Source: Mercenaria mercenaria (Eukaryota > Mollusca > Bivalvia > Venerida > Veneridae). Taken from it: DNA of 64,000 bases. The number at the start of each line of letters is the position of its first letter. The first letter of the stretch is position 1. Shown here in pieces: positions 12,801 through 27,800 of the stretch. The translations under genes and the position numbers were made by a program. The notes beneath the pieces are model-generated. The model saw only the letters and a program-made list of their open reading frames with translations, was not told the DNA's origin and did no database searches. The stretch covers positions 64,807,501-64,871,500 of the forward strand of contig NC_069362.1 of NCBI RefSeq assembly GCF_021730395.1, given 5' to 3'.

Positions 12801-15800
12801 GATAGTTTGGGAGAAAAATTGACCTAAACATAAAACTTAACCAAGAAATCTGATATTTTCTAAGTACAAAAGGGGCCATAAATCTTGCAAAAAGCAAGAT
12901 GGAGTTATGTTTCTTGCTATACAGGGTCAGCTTATGATGGTGAACAAGTATTCCAAGTTTCAAAGCAATAGCTTTGAGAGTTTAGGAGACAAGAGGACCA
13001 TGATGGTCCTGAATCGCTCACCTCTTCCCACATGACCCAGTTTTGAGTATGACGTCGTTTTTTCTATTATTTGACATAGTGACCTAGTTTTTGAGCTCAT
13101 GTGACCCAGTTTTGACCTTGACCTAGATATTATCAAGATACAAAAAAAGATACAAATTCTGACCAATTTTCATGAAGATCGATTGAAAAATATGGTCTCT
13201 AGAGAGGTCACAAGGTTTTTCTATTATTTGACCTATTGACCTAGTTTTCGAAGGTACGTGACCCTGTTTTGAACTTTACCTAGATATCATCAAGGTGAAC
13301 ATTCTCACTAATTTTCATGAAGATCTCATGAAAAATATGGCCTCTAGAGAGGTCACAAGGTTTTTCTATTTTTATACCTACTGGCCTAGTTTTTGACCGC
13401 ACGTGACCCAGTTTCGAAATTGACCTAAGTATCATCAAGGTGAACATTCAGATTAATTTTCATGAAGATCCATTGAAAAATATGGCCTCTAGAGAGGTCA
13501 AAAGATTTTAATAATTTTAGACCTACTGACCTAGTTTTGACCGCAGTTGACCCAGTTTCAAACTTGACCTAGATATCATCAAGATGAACATTCAGACCAA
13601 CTTTCATACAGATCCCATGAAAAGTATGGCCTCTAGAGAGGTCACAAGGTTTCTTTAATTATTTGACCTACTGACCTAGTTTTTTAGGGCACGTGACCCA
13701 GTTTCAAATTTGACCTAGATATCATCAAGGTGAACATTCTGACCAATTTTTATGGAGATCCATTCACATGTATGGCCTCTAGAGAGGGCACAAGGTTTTT
13801 CTATTTTTAGACCTACTGACCTAGTTTTTGACCGCACATGACCCTGTTTCGAACTTGACCTAGATATCATCAAGATGAACATTCAGACCAACTTTCATAC
13901 AGATCCCATGAAAAATATGGCCTTTAGAGAGGTCACAAGGTTTTTCCATTATTTGACTTACTGACCTAGTTTTTGATGGCACGTGACCCAGTTTCAAACT
14001 TGACCTAGATATCATCAAGACGAACATTCAGACCAACTTTCATACAGATCCCATGAAAAATATGGCCTCTAGAGAGGTCACAAGGTTTTTCTATTATTTG
14101 ACCTACTGACCTAGTTTTTAAAGGCACGTGACCCACTTTCGAACTTGACCTAGATATCATCAAGGTGAACATTCTGACCAATTTTCATGAAGATCTCATG
14201 AAATATATGGCCTCTAGAGAGGTCACAAGGTTTTTCTATTTTTAGACCTACTGACTTAGTTTTTGACCGCACGTGACCCAGTTTCGATCTTGACCTAGAT
14301 ATCATCAAGATGAACATTCAGACCAACTTTCATACAGATCCCATGAAAAATATGGCCTTTAGAGAGGTCACAAGGTTTTTCTATTATTTTGACTTACTGA
14401 CCTAGTTTTTGAGTGCACGTGACCCAGTTTCGAACTTGACCTAGATATCATCAAGGTGAACATTCTGACCAATTTTCATGAAGATCTTGTGAAATATATG
14501 GCCTCTAGAGAGGTCACAAGGTTTTTCTATTTTTAGACCTACTGACCTAGTTTTTGACCGCACATGACCCAGTTTCGAACTTGACCTAGATATCATCAAG
14601 GTGAACATTCTGACCACACTTTCATGAAGATCTTGTGAAATATAATGGCCTCTAGAGAGTCACAAGGTTTTTTCTATTTTTAGACCTACTGACCTAGTTT
14701 TTGATGGCACGTGACCCAGTTTCGAACTTGACCTAGATATCATCAAGATGAACATTCTGACCAACTTTCATAAAGATCCCATGAAAAATGTGACCTCTAG
14801 AGTGGTCACAAGCAAAAGTTTACGGACGCACTGACACACGGAGGACACCGCGCGATCACAAAAGCTCACCTTGTCACTTTGTGACAGGTGAGCTAAAAAC
14901 ACCAATTTTATTGTAAGTGTAAAAAAGGTATTTAAGTTGCCTAGTTACATGTATAAAAAAAAGGAAGCTTTCATCATAAAATATATCATGCCTAAACTAA
15001 AGGTTCACAACTACATGAAACAAATTCAATATTGTCTATCTAAAATAAACATAACAGAATAAATCTAAAAAACAAGAGGACCATGATGGTCCTGAATCGC
15101 TCCCTATCTCCACATACCCAGTGTTTTAACTGAGTGAATCATTATTCTACTTTAGACATAGTGAAACCCAGTTTTTGGGACCCTGTGACCTAGATACATC
15201 AAAAAAAAAAAAATTCTGATCAATTTTTTATGAAGATCCCCTTAAAAATATGCCTCTAGAGAGGTCACAAAGGGTTTTTTTATTATTTTTACCTAATGAC
15301 CCAGTTTTTTTAAGGCACTACCCACTTTTAAACTTGACCTAGATATCATCAAGGGAACATTTTCACCAATTTTTTAAATCCCCTGAAAAATAAGGCCTCT
15401 AGAGAGGTCCAAGTTTTTCCTTTTTTCAACCTACTGACCTAATTTTTTTACCGCACGACCCATTACAAACCTGACCTAAACATCAAACTGAACATTCTCA
15501 CAAATTTTCATGAAGATTCCCTTTGGGAAAAAGGCCTCAAAAAGGTCACAAGGTTTTTTTTATTTTTAAAAAAAAAAAACCTACTACCCCAGTTTTTGAC
15601 CGCAGTTGACCCCGTTTTTGAACGACCTAGATAACATCAAGAAACATTTGACCCAAATTCAGAAGACTCATGAAAAAATGGCCTAGAAGGGCAAAGGTTT
15701 TTCTATTTTTAGATCACTGACCTGTTTTTAACCCCACGTGACCCAGTTTTGAACTTACCTAGATATTTTTAAGGAAACTTCGACCAAATTTCCCTGAAGA

Positions 15801-18800
15801 CCATTGAAAAAAACGCCCCCCTAAAGGCCAAGGTTTTTCCTATTTTTAGACCAAATGACCTATTTTTGACCGCACAAACCCATTTTCAACTTTACCAGAA
15901 CATCAAGGTGAACATTCTGACCAATTTTCAGAAGATCCATTGAAAAATATGGCCACTAAGAGGGGCACAAGGTTTTTTCTATTTTTTTGATCTACGACCT
16001 AGTTTTTGACCGCACATGACCCAGTTACGAAACCGACCTAGATATCATCAACGGAACATTCTCACAAATTTTCATGAAAATCCAGAAAATATGGACTCTA
16101 GAGAGGTCACAAGGTTTTTTTTTTTATTTTTTGACCATGACCTAGTTTTTGACCGCATTACCCATTTCGAATCTGACCTAGATATCATCAAGATAACATT
16201 CGACCAATATTCAGAAGTCTCTAAAAAAAACGCCTCTGAGGGTCACAAGGTTTTCCCCATTTTTTGACCTACTGACCTAGTTTTTGAAAACCCCACTGAC
16301 CCCCGTTTCGAAATTTACCTAATACACAAGGGGAAAAATCTGACCAAATTTTTTGAAGATCCATTGAAAAATAGGCCCCTAGAGAGGTCACAAGGTTTTT
16401 TTCCCCTTTTTTTGATCTAGCCTAGTTTTTGCCCGCCATGACCCCGTTAGGAACCTGACCTAGGACATCAAGCGAAAATCTACAAATTTTCATGAAGATC
16501 CATTTAAAATATGGACTCAAGAGGTCACAAGGTTTTTTTTTCTATTTTTAGACCTACTGACCTAGTTTTTGACCGAAATTGACCCATTTCGAATCTCCTA
16601 GATATCATCAAAATAAATTTTGACCAATATTCATGAAAATCTCATAAAAATATGGCCTCTAGAGAGGCAAAGGTTTTTTTCATTTTGATCTACTGACCTA
16701 GTTTTTTAACCCCATTGACCCCCGTTTCGAACTTGACCAGTATTTTTAAGGGAAACATTCTGCCAAATTTTTATGAAGATCCATTAAAAAAATCGCCTCT
16801 GAAGGTCACAAGTTTTCCTAAATTTTTTAAACCTACGACCTATTTTTTACCGCCATGACCCAGTTTTCGAAAATACCTAGATATCATCAAAATAACATTC
16901 GACCAATTTTCATGAAGATCCATTAGAAAATGGCCACTAAGAGGTCACAAAGGTTTTTTTTATTTTTTTGATCTACTGACCTAGTTTTTTTCCGCCATGA
17001 CCCGTTTCGAACCGACCTAGATATCATCAAGCTGAACATTTTCCAAATTTTCATGAAGATCCATTGAGAAAATATGGACCAGAGAGGGAAAAGGTTTTTT
17101 TTTTATTTTTTGACCTCTGACCAGTTTTTTACCCCAGTTGACCCAGTTTTGAATCAACCTAGAACACAAGATGACATTCGACCAATATTCATGAAGACTC
17201 TGAAAAAAATGGCCCCTAAGAGGTCACAAGGTTTTTTTTATTTTTTAAACTACTGACCTAGTTTTTAACCCCATTACCCAGTTTTTGAACTTTACCTAGA
17301 TATTTTCAAGGGAAAAATTCTGAACCCAAATTTTTTTGAAATCCATTGAAAATACGCCTCAGAGAGGGCACAAGGTTTTTTCCCATTTTTAGACCTACTG
17401 ACCTATTTTTGACCGAAAAGACCCAGTTTTCGAAACTGACCTAGAAAACATCAAGGTGAACATCTGACCAATTTCAGAAGATCCCTTAGAAAATGGCCAC
17501 TAAGGGTCACAAGGTTTTTTTTATTTTTAGATCTACTGCCCTAGTTTTTTTACCCCCACAGACCCAGTTACAACCGACCCAGATATCATCAAAACTGAAA
17601 AATTCTCACAAATTTTTATGAAGACCATTGAGAAATATGGACTCGAGAGGTCCAAAGGGTTTTTTTTTTTTTTTTTAGACCTACTGACCTAGTTTTTTTA
17701 CCGCGTTACCCAGTTTCGAATCTGCCAATACTCAAGATAACATTCTGACCAAATTCAGAAGATCCAAGAAAAATTGGGCCCCAAGAGGTCACAAAGGTTT
17801 TTTTTTTATTTTTAGATCTACTGACCTAGTTTTTAAAAAACCCCCTTTACCCAGTTTCGAACTTTACCTAGTATTTTCAAGGGAAACATTTTGACCAATT
17901 TCATAAGATCCATGAAAAAATTTGCCTCTAGAGAGGGCACAAGGTTTTCCTATTTTTAGAAACCCACTGACCTATTTTTTTACCGCCATGACCCAGTTTC
18001 GAAATGACCTAGATATCTCAAGTGAACATTTTGACCAATTTTCATGAAAATCCATTGAGAAATATGGCCACTAGAGAGGTCACAATTTTTTTTTATTTTT
18101 AGATCTACAAACCCAGTTTTTGACCGCACATGACCCAGTTACGAACTGACCTAGATATCATCAAGCTGAACATTCTCACAAATTTTCATGAAGATCCATT
18201 GAGAAATATGGACTCTAGAGAGGTCACAAGGTTTTTTTCTATTTTTAGACCTACTGACCTAGTTTTTGACCGCAGTTGACCCAGTTTCGAATCTGACCTA
18301 GATATCATCAAGATGAACATTCTGACCAATATTCATGAAGATCTCATGAAAAATATCGCCTCTAGAGAGGTCACAAGGTTTTCCTATTTTTAGACCTACT
18401 GACCTAGTTTTTGACCGCACATGACCCAGTTTCGAACTTGACCTAGATATCATTAAGGTGCACATTCTGACCAATTTTCATGAAGATCCATTGAGAAATA
18501 TGGCCACTAGAGAGGTCACAAGGTTTTTCTATTTTTAGATCTACTGACCTAGTTTTTGACCGCACATGACCCAGTTTCGAAACTGACCTAGGTATCATCA
18601 AGCTGAACATTCTAACAAATTTTCATGAAGATCCATTGAGAAATATGGACTCTAGAGAGGTCACAAGGTTTTTTTCTATTTTTAGACCTACTGACCTAGT
18701 TTTTGACCGCAGTTGACCCAGTTTCGAATCTGACCTAGATATCATCAAGGTGAACATTCTGACCAATTTTCATGAAGATCCATTGAGAAATATGGCCACT

Positions 18801-21800
18801 AGAGAGGTCACAAGGTTTTTCTATTTTTAGATCTACTGACCTAGTTTTTGACCGCACATGACCCAGTTACGAACCTGACCTAGATATCATCAAGCTGAAC
18901 ATTCTCACAAATTTTCATGAAGATCCATTGAGAAATATGGACTCTAGAGAGGTCACAAGGTTTTTTTCTATTTTTAGACCTACTGACCTAGTTTTTGACC
19001 GCAGTTGACCCAGTTTCGAATCTGACCTAGATATCATCAAGATGAACATTCTGACCAATATTCATGAAGATCTCATGAAAAATATGCCTCTAGAGAGGTC
19101 ACAAGTTTTCTATTTTTAGATCTACTGACCTAGTTTTTAAACCCCATGTGACCCAGTTTCGACTTGACCTAGATATTCTCAAGTAAACATTCTGACCAAT
19201 TTTCATGAAGATCCATTGAAAAATATGGCCTCTAGAGAGGTCACAAGGTTTTTCTATTTTTAGATCTACTGACCTAGTTTTTAAACCGCACATGACCCAG
19301 TTTCGAACTTGACCTAGATATCATCAAGGTGAACATTCTGACCAATTTTCATGAAGATCCATTGAGAAATATGGCCACTAGAGAGGTCACAAGGTTTTTC
19401 TATTTTAGATCTACTGACCTAGTTTTTGACCCCACATGACCCAGTTTCGAACTTGACCTAGATATCAACAAGGTGAACATTCTGACCAATATTCATGAAG
19501 ATCTCATGAAAAATATGGCCTCTAGAGAGGTCACAAGGTTTTTCTATTTTTAGATGTACTGACCTAGTTTTTAACCCCACGTGACCCAGTTTCGAACTTG
19601 ACCTAGATATCATCAAGATGAACATTCTGACCAATTTTCATGAAGATGCATTGAGAAATATGGCCTCTAGAGAGGTCACAAGGTTTTTCTATTTTTAGAC
19701 CTAATGACCTAGTTTTTGACCCTACGTGACCCAGTTTCGAACTTTACCTAGATATCATCAAGGTAAACATTCTGACCAATATTCATGAAGATCTCATGAA
19801 AAATATGGCCTCTAGAGAGGTCACAAGGTTTTTCTATTTTTAGACCTACTGACCTAGTTTTTGACCCCACGTGACCCAGTTTCGAACTTGACCTAGATAT
19901 CATCAAGGTGAACATTCTGACCAATTTTCATGAAGATCTTGTGAAATATTTGGCCTCTAGAGAGGTCACAAGGTTTTTCTATTTTTAGACCTACTGACCT
20001 AGTTTTTGACGGCACGTGACCCAGTTTCGAACTTGACCTAGATATCATCAAGATAAACATTCTGACCAACTTTCATAAAGATCACATGAAAAATGTGACC
20101 TCTAGAGTGGTCACAAGCAAAAGTTTACGTACGCACGGACGGACGACGGACACCGCGTGATCACAAAAGCTCACCATGTCACTTTGTGACAGGTGAGCTA
20201 AAAAGCTGACCTAAACATAAAACTTAACCAGGCAACGCCGACGCAGACGCAGACGCCGACGCCGACAACCGCTCAAGTGATGACAATAACTCATCATTTT
20301 TTTTTCAAAATCAGATGAGCTAAAAATTAATGTCAGAGTTAAGCACCTTATGTCACATGATGTGGGTGATGAGGTGGAACAACTATTTTAAGTTTGAATC
20401 AAATCCATTTAGTAATAACTGAGATATAGTGAAAATACAACAAAATTAACCTTAAATTCTAAGTAAAAGGGGACATAATTCATGAAAACTTGGTGCCAGA
20501 GTTATGCACATTGTGTCATATGATGTGGGCACATGATGTGGGTGATGAGGTGGAACATCTGTTTTAAGTCTGAATCAAATCCATTCAGTAGTAACTGAGA
20601 TACAGTGAAAATACATCAAAACCAACCTTAAATTCTAAGTAAAAAGGGGCATAATTCATAAAAAATTGGTGTCAGAGTTATGCACCTTGTGTCACATGAT
20701 GTGGGTGATGAGGTGGAACACCTATTTTAAGTTTCAATCAAATCCATTTAGTAATAACTGAGATATAGTGAAAATACAACAAAATTAACCTTAAATTCTA
20801 AGTAAAAGGGGACATAATTCATGAAAACTTGGTGTCAGAGTTATGCACCTTGTGTCACATGATGTGGGTGATAAGGTGGAACATGTATTTTAAGTTTGAA
20901 TCAAATCCATTTGGTAATAACTGAGATAATAGATTTCGGGACGGGACGGGACGCGACAAAACTGACTCCTCTATACCCCCCTCAAACATGTTTTGGTGGG
21001 GGTATAATTAGAATGTAAACCTTTTCATGCAATATCATTTCTTAAGAGGAATTAAATAGACTGGCAAATCATTTAATTTTATTGTATAATTTCTTCTGTT
21101 ATGACCTATAATGACTTTTTTTGTAGGACAATTATTTAGAAAATTAATAAGGTACAGTAAAAAGAAATTTCGTTTTTTTTATTTATTTTTAATTATTTTT
21201 TTTTAATGACCCATTAATTGAATCCCTGATCAATTACACTGATTTTACAATAGTTATCAGTTTGAAAGGTTAAAACTATACCTGTCTGTTTAAAGTTAAA
21301 GCTGTGGGTTGACATTTGGTACAAATACCACCTGGCCATGGTGGATGCTCTTTACAACCTTCCTTTATTTTACACGACACATTCTCCAAGTTTGCAAACT
21401 TTCCTCTGTAAATACAATACATAAATACAATACACATACAATGAACATTGATACAGGAAGAACTTTCATCTTAACAAAAATTAGCTAGGAAAAAGGAACT
21501 CTGATATTTGTAAGGAAAACACTCAGTACAAGTTTGATAAATCAAGATTATATATCCTCCCCATATCCTCTTCCAGTACAATATAAACAGAGGAGATAAC
21601 TTGCATGTATCAGTGCTATACACTGGGCACGTTAAAAAGAACCAGGGTGTCTATTTGCAACGAGCTAGGCTAAGTTAGCCGGACAAGCCTGTATCTGATT
21701 TCTGATCTCTCTGTCGTGGGGGCTTTGTCTCACTCTGTCCCTCTGGTCAGATCGCTCTGTGTCTGCACTAGTAGAGGATGAATTATGCGCCCTATGTAGC

Positions 21801-24800
21801 TGCATTTGAACTATGTAAAGCGCCTTTGAACTTGAAATTGATCATGAAAAGGGCGCTATATAAATCTGGTATAACAATAACAATAATAACAGTACTTATA
21901 CAGTGAGAGATAACTCATACATACTTGTCTACTCCACTTGTCAGCTTTCTCAGATATGAATGAAATGACAAATATTTTATTGGGGGATCACATGTTTGTA
22001 AGAATGTTTCATCAAATGGCTGAAAGTGAAAGAAAGTACATAACAAATGCTGAAACAAAAAGCTGATACAAACTAGAGCTATCACTAAAGGTGATGAATG
22101 TACCCCCCTCATGCACTGACACAGTACATTGATTTGACGCACACAAGATTGCATAATTATGTGGACTTTATGTATATAGACTGTATGTATACAGTATAGT
22201 ACAGTAAACCTCGCTTATAAGGAACAGCTTAGGACCTCAAAAATTTGTTCTTTATAACCGAGGTTCCTTATATCCGTATAGCGAACAAGTTCCTTGTAAC
22301 CGAGGTTTGTATAACGAACACAATTTGTATGTCAAACACTATTTGACTGACGTTTGAAAAGGGCTACGTGTTCACACTCCGGTCCTACCATAAATCTGTA
22401 TGTGAGAAAAATGCGAGTCTAGTACCGGTCCTTTTCTGGAGAGATGGTAAGGTAAACTGCATGCATGTATGTGACCGTAAAAGTGTTTAAACACGGCCTT
22501 TAAACCTAAACTAAGCCAAAATGTACGTCGGATAGAATGACCGTAGTTTTTGTTTATTTTTTTGTCAGTTATTTCGATCTTCTTTTTCAGAGAGCGCTAC
22601 ATTATGACTATAAGATATGTTGCACTTACGCCCCTTACCTTGCTCTACTGCATGTTATGTGAAAAAGCATCAACAGTAATATAAAATAAATGTTCAATTT
22701 TCTATTTTGCAGACACAAGATAACAGCGTCTTACATACAGATTAAAGTGCAAATTATACCTATAATATTGCTATTGTCTATTTTAGTACCTGCTTTAATT
22801 TTAACAATTGGAAATTAGGTAAACTGAACTGTTTGTCATTGTTAATCACGCTTAATTAGCACATTTATTAGGATATTTCCATCGTCACAAAACTAGACTA
22901 ATAATGATCAATATTATAATCCCAAGTCTGCTATCGTGTAGTATTTGAGAAATGTTAATGACGATATTATATATTTTCTTTTCATTTTAGCCTTGAATTA
23001 ACAAACTAAAGATCATAGACATGAAATCATTTGTTTTTATTCAAGTGCATGAAAACGCGGGAAAGTGCCGAGATTACTCATCAGCGATTCTCAAGTTTAT
23101 TTCCGATTTTCAATATTTTTTATTCTTTATGTCCATTCGCTATAACCGAGGGGTTTTGCACTGAATTTCATACTTTGGGACCGGAAAAGTGTTCCTTATA
23201 ACCGAGTGTTCCTTATAACCGAGTTCCCTTTAACCGAGGATTTTTACATTGAATAAAAAAGGAATTAGATCGGGGAATTGAAAACTGTTCCTTATAACCA
23301 AGTGTTCCTTATATCCGAGTTCCTTATAAGTGAGGTTTACTGTAACAAAAAACAAAGTGCGAGAACTATGCAGAATATTTATCTAAAAGAACGTAACATG
23401 CACCATGCACAACTAGGGCTGGCACTGATTACTTGTGTGAAGTTTCATTAAGTTGTGTGCAAGGGTTTGAAAGATAGGCGCGCACAAGATTGCATATGCA
23501 GACTGTATGTACATAGTATGTTAACATGAAACAAAGTCCCAAAACTCTGTAATTTTTGTTGTTGAAAGAATGTGACATGCCCGATGCACAACTAATGTTG
23601 TTACTGATCACTTGTGTGAAGTTTCATTAAACGGTGTCAAGGGGATGAGGAGAGATGGTGCGCACAAAATTGTGTCTATGTATATAGTATAGTAACAAAA
23701 AAACAAAGTCCCGTAACTCTGCAAAAAAATTCTGAAAGAACCAAACATGCCCCATGCACAACTACTGTTGTTACTGATCTCTTGTGTGAAGTTTCATTAA
23801 ATTGTGTCAAGGGGATCTGGAGAGATGGTGCGCACAAGATTGTGTCTATGTATATAGTATAGTAACAAAAAACAAAGTCCCGTAACACTGCAATTTTTTT
23901 TTCTGAAAGAAACAACTGGTGTGAAGTTTCATTAAATTGTGTCAAGGGGATGAGGAGAGATGGTGCGCACAAAATTGTGTCTATGTATACAGTATAGTAA
24001 CAAAAAAACAAAGTCCCGTAACTCTGCAAAAAAAATTCTGAAAGAACCAAACATGCCCCATGTACAACTACTGTTGTTACTGATCACTTGTGTGAAGTTT
24101 CATTAAACTGTGTCAAGGGGATGAGGAGAGATGGTGCGCACAAGATTGTGTCTATATATATAGTATAGTAACAAAAAACAAAGTCCCGTAACTCTGCAAA
24201 AAAAAATTCTGAAAGAACCAAACATGCCCCATGCACAACTACTATTGTTACTGATCACTGGTGTGATGTTTCATTAAATTGTGTCAAGGGGATCAGGAGA
24301 GATGGTCTGCACAACATTGTGTCTATGTATATAGTATAGTAACAAAAAAACAAAGTCACATAACTCTGCAATTATTTTTTCGGAAAGAACCTTACATGCC
24401 CCATGCACAACTACTGTTGTTACTGATCATTTGTGTGAAGTTTTATTAAATTGTGTCAAGGGGATGAGGAGAGATGGTGCGCACAAAATTGTGTCTACGG
24501 ACAGACGGACAGACAGACAACCTGAAACCAGTATACCCTCCCTTACAACTTTGTTGTCAGGGGGTACAACTATTGTAGCCAACAAACAGCAGTAAACTTA
24601 TAACACATTACATTTGTTTATATCTTAACAATAGACATTGTATAAATTAGTTATAAAAGATATGTTCTTACATAATTTTAATGCAATGTAGAATCTTATT
24701 ACAACAGCACAATTTCTTAACTTCAAAGCCAATTGATCAAATCTTGTTTGAGCCACGTAAAGCAACAGTATATTAAGTTTTACATTTTTACCAGTTGCAC

Positions 24801-27800
24801 TTGGCAAATGCTGAGATCTAAGATCAGTTTACATGTGTTAGTACAATGTATAGCAAATAAAACTCGGGGCCTCTATCAAACCATCAACAGCACATACCTC
24901 TAAAGGAACACAATGTAAACATTTTCCTGAGGGACCATGATGGCATCTGAAACACGAAACAATCTATTCATATTCATATATCATATTTCTGTCAAAGGGT
25001 GAGAAAATAGGCAGCAAGAACCATACATAAACACAAGGACTACTGACCAGCCTCCCAGTCTTTCAATTGACTGTCAATCAATTGTCTGTAAAAATGACAT
25101 ACTCCCTAACTAAATTTACTTTTGTGAGTACTATGTATTATGTACAAGTGTTGGAAGACCAATTAATGACAACATGTTCAAATGTTACCAGTGGGAATAA
25201 TGCACAGTTACTCTGGAACTCTAACTAGGCCTTGAATTACTTTTCTTAACCTTTACAGACTGAGTGACAGGTTGTTTACGCATTTTCTCCCCCAATTGTA
25301 AATCAAGAACAAAACTGACGTATCAGTATATTCTACTTCGATTATCTTCAGCTTTCAGACAGACTAACATCTTTATATAGAAACATTTCAGATTCAGTGA
25401 TGGAAGATGTCAGGTGCCTCTCTGTGACTCAGAGACCACTATGAGCCAGTAAAAGAGGTCTATACCTGCATATATCCTGTTATAAATGTATTTGGAACAG
25501 GTACTGCTAATATGTAATCAGCAGTAAAAGATATTCTTTGCTACAACTTCAAATCAAATATTCCGAAATCATTGGGGCAGTTCTATTGATCATAATCGCT
25601 AAAAATTAACTCAACAAACAAGAGGGCCAAGATGGCCCTAGGTCACTCACCTTCGAAACACACCATAATACACCATAACAGTGTAAACATGTTTGACCTA
25701 GTGATTTCATGGAAAAAAATATTCTGACCAATTATCATTAAAATTGCAGCAAAAACAAGTATTTTCTTTGATTTGACCTAGTGACCTAGTTTTAGACCCC
25801 AGATGACCCATACTTGAACTTGACATAGATTTCATCAAGGCTATCATTCTGACCAAATTCCATGAAGATCAATTGAAAAATAAAGTCTCTATCGCATACA
25901 CAAGGTTTTTCTTTGATTTGACTTAGTGACCTAGTTTTTGAACCCAGATGACCCATATTCGAACTTGACCTAGATTTTATCAAGGCTATCATTCTGACAA
26001 AATTTCATGAAGATCAGTTGAAAAGTACAGCCTCTATCACATACACGAGGTTCTTCTTTGATTTAACCTAGTGACCTACTTTTTGACTACAGATGACCCA
26101 TATTCAAATTCTACCTAGATTTCATCAAGGCAATCATTCTGACTAAGTCACTTACCTTCAGGAAGATCAATTGAAAAAAACAGCCTCTATTGCATACACA
26201 AGGTTTTCCTTGATTTGACCTAGTGACCTACTTTTTGATCCCAGATGACCCATATTCAAACTTGACCTAGATTTCATCAAGGCAAGCATTCTGACCAAAT
26301 TTCATGAAGATCAATTGGAAAATACTGCCTCTATTGCATACACAAGGTTTTTCTTTGATTTGACCTAGTGACCTACTTTTTGACCCCAGATGACCAATAA
26401 TCAAACTCAACCTAGATTTTATCAAGGCAATAATTCTGACCAAATTTCATTAAGATCAGTTGAAAAATACAGCCTATATCGCATACACAAGGTTTTTCGT
26501 TGATTTGACCTAGTGACCTTATTTTTGACCCAAGATGACTCATATTCAAATTTGACCTAGATTTCATCAAGGCAATTATTCTGACTTAACTTCATGAAGA
26601 TCAATTGAAAAATATAGCCTCTATCGCATACACAAAGTTTTTCTTTGATTTGACCTAATGACCTACTTTTTGACCCCAGATGACCCATATTCGAACTTGA
26701 CCTAGATTTCATCAAGGCAATCATTCTGACCAAAATTCATGAAGATTTATTGAAAAATACAGCCTCTATCGCATACACAAGGTTTTTCTTTGATTTGACC
26801 TAGTGACCTAGTTTTTGAACCCAGATGACCCATTTTTGAACTCGGTCTAGATTTCATCAAGGCTATCATTCTGACCAAAATTCATGAAGATTAATTGAAA
26901 AATACAGCCTCAATCGCATACACAAGGTTTTTCTTTGATTTTACCTAGTGACCTAGTTTTTGAACCCAGACGACCCATTTTCGAACTCAGCCTAGATTTT
27001 ATCAAGGTTATCACTCTGACCAAAATTCATGAAAATTAATTGAAAAATACAGCCTCAATCACATACACAAGGTTTTTCTTTGATTTGACCTAGTGACCTA
27101 GTTTTTGACCCCAGATGACCCATTTTCAAACTTGGCCCCGATTTCATCAAGGTAATCTTTCTGACCAAATTTCATGAAGATCGTTTGAAAAATACAGCCT
27201 CTATCGCATACACAAGCTAAATGTTGACGGACAGACGACAGACGCCGGACATCGAGTGATCAAAAAAACTCACCTGAGCATTGTTCAGGTGAGCTGAAAA
27301 GGGAAAATCAAAAGATGAGACACAAGCCATTAAGCTAGTGATACCTTGTAAACTGTAAGTAATTTGCCATGTCAGCGGATGACTATGAAGAATACCATTT
27401 TCATATAGATTTCAGTACGATTAAGATTTTTCGAGAATGACATGTGAAGCCAAACATCCTTGCCATACGGATATGTTTCACTTACAACTGCTCATCTTTT
27501 TTCCTGTAGATTTTTCCATCTTCCTTGTAGAGAAGCTGATCAACTTCATCTTCTACCACTGTGTCTTTAAATGGAGTTGTATCCATGGCAACACTGTCAC
27601 TGCTTCCTGGTCGCTCACCAGCCCCAGAATGAGTTGACTGGGAGAACAGAAACAACATGTCTCCATGCCTGAAAACAAACAAATGAAAAAATTAAGAAAT
27701 GTAAAAATGAGCTGCACCATGAGAAAACCAACATAGTGCATTTGCAACCAGCATGGATCCAGACCAGCCTGTGCATCCACGCAGTCTGGTCAGGATCAAT

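Larger units (their letters stand above)
12084..20325. repeat. Family B tandem-core element inside A, split by C1/C2
   Basis: The left end is 'aacaagagcaccgccttgcg'. Five units of about 175 bp follow ('ttctaagtccaaaaggggc', 'gcttatgatggtgaacaag'). The unit breaks at 12988 ('gtttaggaga') and resumes at 20204 ('agctgacctaaacat'). The right end has 'gccgacgcagacgcagacg' and 'cagatgagctaaaa'. The - strand ORFs here are shadows of the units. Confidence 0.8.
11636..21010. repeat. Family A tandem-core element, split by insertion of B
   Basis: Units of about 170 bp ('ggggacataattcatg', 'gttatgcaccttgtgtcaca', 'gatgtgggtgatgaggtgga') run at 11660-12083 and resume at 20326-20930. The right end is the hairpin 'tacccccctcaaacatg' / 'ttggtgggggtataat' near 21010. 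The unit 'cataattcataaaaaattgg' is cut at 12083, and its second half restarts at 20326. The left border is approximate. Confidence 0.75.
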
